From positions 85,360-149,359 of the forward strand of contig JACKPN010000006.1 of assembly GCA_024233575.1 (NCBI GenBank): 64,000 bases of DNA, written 5' to 3'. The stretch is from Chlamydiales bacterium (GTDB lineage: Bacteria; Chlamydiota; Chlamydiia; Chlamydiales; Criblamydiaceae). The translations under genes and the position numbers were made by a program. The notes beneath the pieces were generated by a model, which was not told where the DNA came from, ran no database searches, and worked only from the letters and a program-made list of their open reading frames with translations. Below, in pieces: positions 62,477 to 64,000 of the stretch (position 1 is its first letter; each line of letters starts with the position of its first letter).

Positions 62477-63514
62477 ATGGTATTATTAATAATGTCTTTT
62501 AAAATTGTAGTTTATCTCTTCACATTACTTAACTTCTTTTTCTCGCCTATCTTATATGGCATCAATGATCGTACTGGAATTTTAGTCATTGGCAACAATG
62601 CTGTAGATCGAGTTTTTTTTACAGATCAACCTTATGCTGCAAATGGAAAAAGAATTGCTTCGGCTATGCAAGTGTACTACGGCGGACAAGCAGCAAACGT
62701 TGCCTACACTTTAGCTTCTCTTTCTGAGGGAAAAGTAACGTATGTAGGGGTTTTCGGCACAGATGATGACTCTGCAACAGGACGGCAATTATTAAAAAAC
62801 GTAGGAGTTGATGTTAATGAGCTGGTGATTAACAGCTGCAGCAACACCGCTAGTATCATTGTGAACACTCAAACTGGGGATAGATATGTGACTTTCTACC
62901 CCGCCATTAGTACAAATCTGAAGAATAATGTTGAGTACGAAAGCTTTGTTAGCATGCAAAGAGAAAAAAACTTTGATCATGTAAGCTATATTTACTCGGA
63001 TTGTCGGCTTTACAGCTTGTCCAAGGCTATTTTCGAAGCCGCGATGAAAAAGCAAATTCCCGTCGTTCTTGATGTGGAAATAGTCAATAACCAGACAAAA
63101 GAGCTAATTAATTATTCTGATTATTTAATCACTAACGAATCGGTTATTAGAGAATTAAGTGGACAGACTGACTTAAAAAAAGCGTTAGAAATAGTGGCAA
63201 AAAACTTTCAGCTTAAAGGGGCGGTTGCAACTTTAGGAGCCGATGGATACATCGCCTTTCACACCTCTGAATCCAATGAAGATAATAGAATCATTGTCGG
63301 TAGCGGTATTAAAGTTTGGGCACAAGACGCAACAGGTGCTGGAGATGCTTTCCATGCAGCATTCATTGCTGCTTTGGCAAACAACATGAGTTTTGCCAGT
63401 GCTTTGCAGTTCGCCAATTTCGTAGCTTCAGAAAAAGTTAAGTGCCAAGGCCCACGGTTGGAAGTGCCTAGATTGAAGAATTTAAGAAAAGAATTTGAAA
63501 ATAGTGTCACATAG
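62477..63514 (+). CDS. PfkB-family carbohydrate kinase with a signal-like N-terminus
   Basis: A 345-aa ribokinase-like enzyme that would phosphorylate a sugar or nucleoside with ATP. Motifs: the N-terminal GILVIGNNAVDRVF and YYGGQAANVAYTLASL, and the C-terminal ATP/catalytic DATGAGDAFHAAFIAAL with the base Asp. Unusually, a hydrophobic stretch (about 7-29, FKIVVYLFTLLNFFFSPILYG) precedes the catalytic fold, like an uncleaved or cleaved export signal. PfkB kinases are normally cytosolic. No good ribosome-binding site is seen. The gene is AT-rich and lies within the repeat-bounded segment, so it is likely acquired. Confidence 0.82.
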   Translation: MVLLIMSFKIVVYLFTLLNFFFSPILYGINDRTGILVIGNNAVDRVFFTDQPYAANGKRIASAMQVYYGGQAANVAYTLASLSEGKVTYVGVFGTDDDSATGRQLLKNVGVDVNELVINSCSNTASIIVNTQTGDRYVTFYPAISTNLKNNVEYESFVSMQREKNFDHVSYIYSDCRLYSLSKAIFEAAMKKQIPVVLDVEIVNNQTKELINYSDYLITNESVIRELSGQTDLKKALEIVAKNFQLKGAVATLGADGYIAFHTSESNEDNRIIVGSGIKVWAQDATGAGDAFHAAFIAALANNMSFASALQFANFVASEKVKCQGPRLEVPRLKNLRKEFENSVT

Positions 63515-63599
63515 CAAAAATATCAAAATGCGCTAGAAAAAAGGAATGGAAAAGGCGCGAAACTCTCATTGCATTTCCTATTCTTATTCCTTGAAATTT

Positions 63600-63835
63600 T
63601 AGTATGCACGGCGTTGTTGCAAAATTCAAGGAATAGCCAAAGTTCCCATTATCCTCCTAAGTTAGAAAGCTAAGCGTTTTTATTGCAATATCGCCCTTGG
63701 TATTTATTCTTGTATTCCTACGCGGAAAAATTTTCGGGCTTCCGATAGCCCCATAACACTCTACCATATCATAGGCACCATCTCCTCTAACTGTAGCTAT
63801 TGGATCCATCAAGTCATATTGCATTCACCAACTTT
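63600..63835 (-). pseudogene. Degenerate IS5-family transposase remnant
   Basis: On the minus strand a frame reads LMDPIATVRGDGAYDMVECYGAI and then KIFPRRNT before a stop, matching the DDE transposase segment with the second catalytic Asp (GDGAYD...CY.AI...IPPR). Upstream, VEKLVNAI is interrupted by a stop. The end sequence GGCGTTGTTGCAAAAT resembles IS5-group termini. Less than a quarter of a transposase remains. The rest of the gap 63515-64000 is the 3' flank of the kinase gene and the right direct repeat. Confidence 0.6.
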
Positions 63836-63863
63836 TCCACCATTGCTTCCATATCAACAATAT

Positions 63864-64000
63864 TCTTCGGCATCATTGCGCATACCGTTTACTATGAGCA
63901 TGTGAAAGCAAACTCTCAGTAAGCGTAATAGAGAAGGTTGGTATCAACCTTCTCTCCGCCTTTTGACCATAGCGATCATCTGTCTTCTCTCTTCTTGATC
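63864..64000 (+). repeat. 137-bp direct repeat, right copy
   Basis: Matches 62101-62237 at offset 1763 with two substitutions. It contains the last 19 codons of the membrane protein (FGII version changed to FGIIAHT), the stop and the terminator hairpin, without the upstream part of the gene. It begins at the edge of the IS-like remnant and continues to the end of the window. Confidence 0.95.

Noticed and set aside
1..64000. CRISPR arrays, rRNA genes, phage modules or a replication origin
   Set aside because: No regularly spaced direct repeats, rRNA signatures, phage structural or integrase genes, or DnaA-box clusters were seen.

Overview
The window looks like a piece of a chlamydial (Chlamydiota, environmental or amoeba-associated type) chromosome. 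The reasons are indirect but agree with one another: a type II secretion set in the order gspD-gspE-gspF-gspG plus minor pseudopilins, an adjacent mutL-pepP pair as in Chlamydia, an Inc-like double transmembrane hairpin on a phospholipase D, an Rhs protein ending in a chlamydial-looking lipase domain, and a protein resembling mitochondrial carriers. I cannot name the species. Most genes are of moderate GC; several islands (about 11.5-12.7, 24.3-25.1, 33.8-34.9, 37.7-39.8, 49.0-49.9 and 60.9-64 kb) are visibly AT-richer and hold lineage-specific genes and repeats.

Layout. 0-4.2 kb: a hypothetical protein, a beta-carbonic anhydrase with an outer-membrane barrel protein directly behind it, and an orphan PhoR-type histidine kinase. 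4.2-19.5 kb: a minus-strand locus for exosortase/PEP-CTERM sorting and exopolysaccharide. In transcription order it has a regulator (REC-PP2C-HATPase-STAS in one chain), a polyprenyl-phosphate sugar transferase, a nucleotidyltransferase/beta-helix/sugar-transferase fusion, a WecG/TagA glycosyltransferase carrying two STAS domains, one PEP-CTERM protein, two paralogous TPR membrane proteins, the exosortase, a small membrane protein, EpsI and a GT2 glycosyltransferase. 19.8-25 kb: rpoN (sigma-54) with a perfect hairpin inside its reading frame, hypotheticals, the carrier-like protein and a VOC protein.

25.3-36.3 kb: the type II secretion operon. gspG, gspF, the gspE core and the minor pseudopilins are intact. 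The gspE N-terminus, all of gspD and the next upstream gene are broken by many single-base indels, and two intact NTF2-like genes sit between them. 36.5-43 kb: a small membrane protein, a frameshifted 2OG-Fe(II) oxygenase-like gene, the Inc-like phospholipase D and the TrkH/TrkA potassium uptake pair. 43.2-50.6 kb: the 1675-residue Rhs protein, tRNA-Arg(ACG) directly joined to a metallo-beta-lactamase gene, a trypsin-like protein and a peroxiredoxin. 50.6-58 kb: a methyltransferase pair, a secreted EEP-family phosphodiesterase, enolase, RsgA, an rRNA methyltransferase and a CCA/poly(A) nucleotidyltransferase. 58-64 kb: mutL, pepP, hypotheticals, then a PfkB-type kinase with a signal-like N-terminus, enclosed by 137-bp direct repeats together with an inverted-repeat element and an IS5-like transposase remnant.

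The most interesting system is the 4.2-19.5 kb locus. It combines an exosortase and cell-surface polysaccharide machinery with a complete partner-switching module and a glycosyltransferase that carries the STAS type of domain such modules act on. This suggests that polymer synthesis is gated post-translationally by a phosphorylation switch. Three families of short inverted-repeat elements are also scattered through the window, one of them inside the secretion operon.
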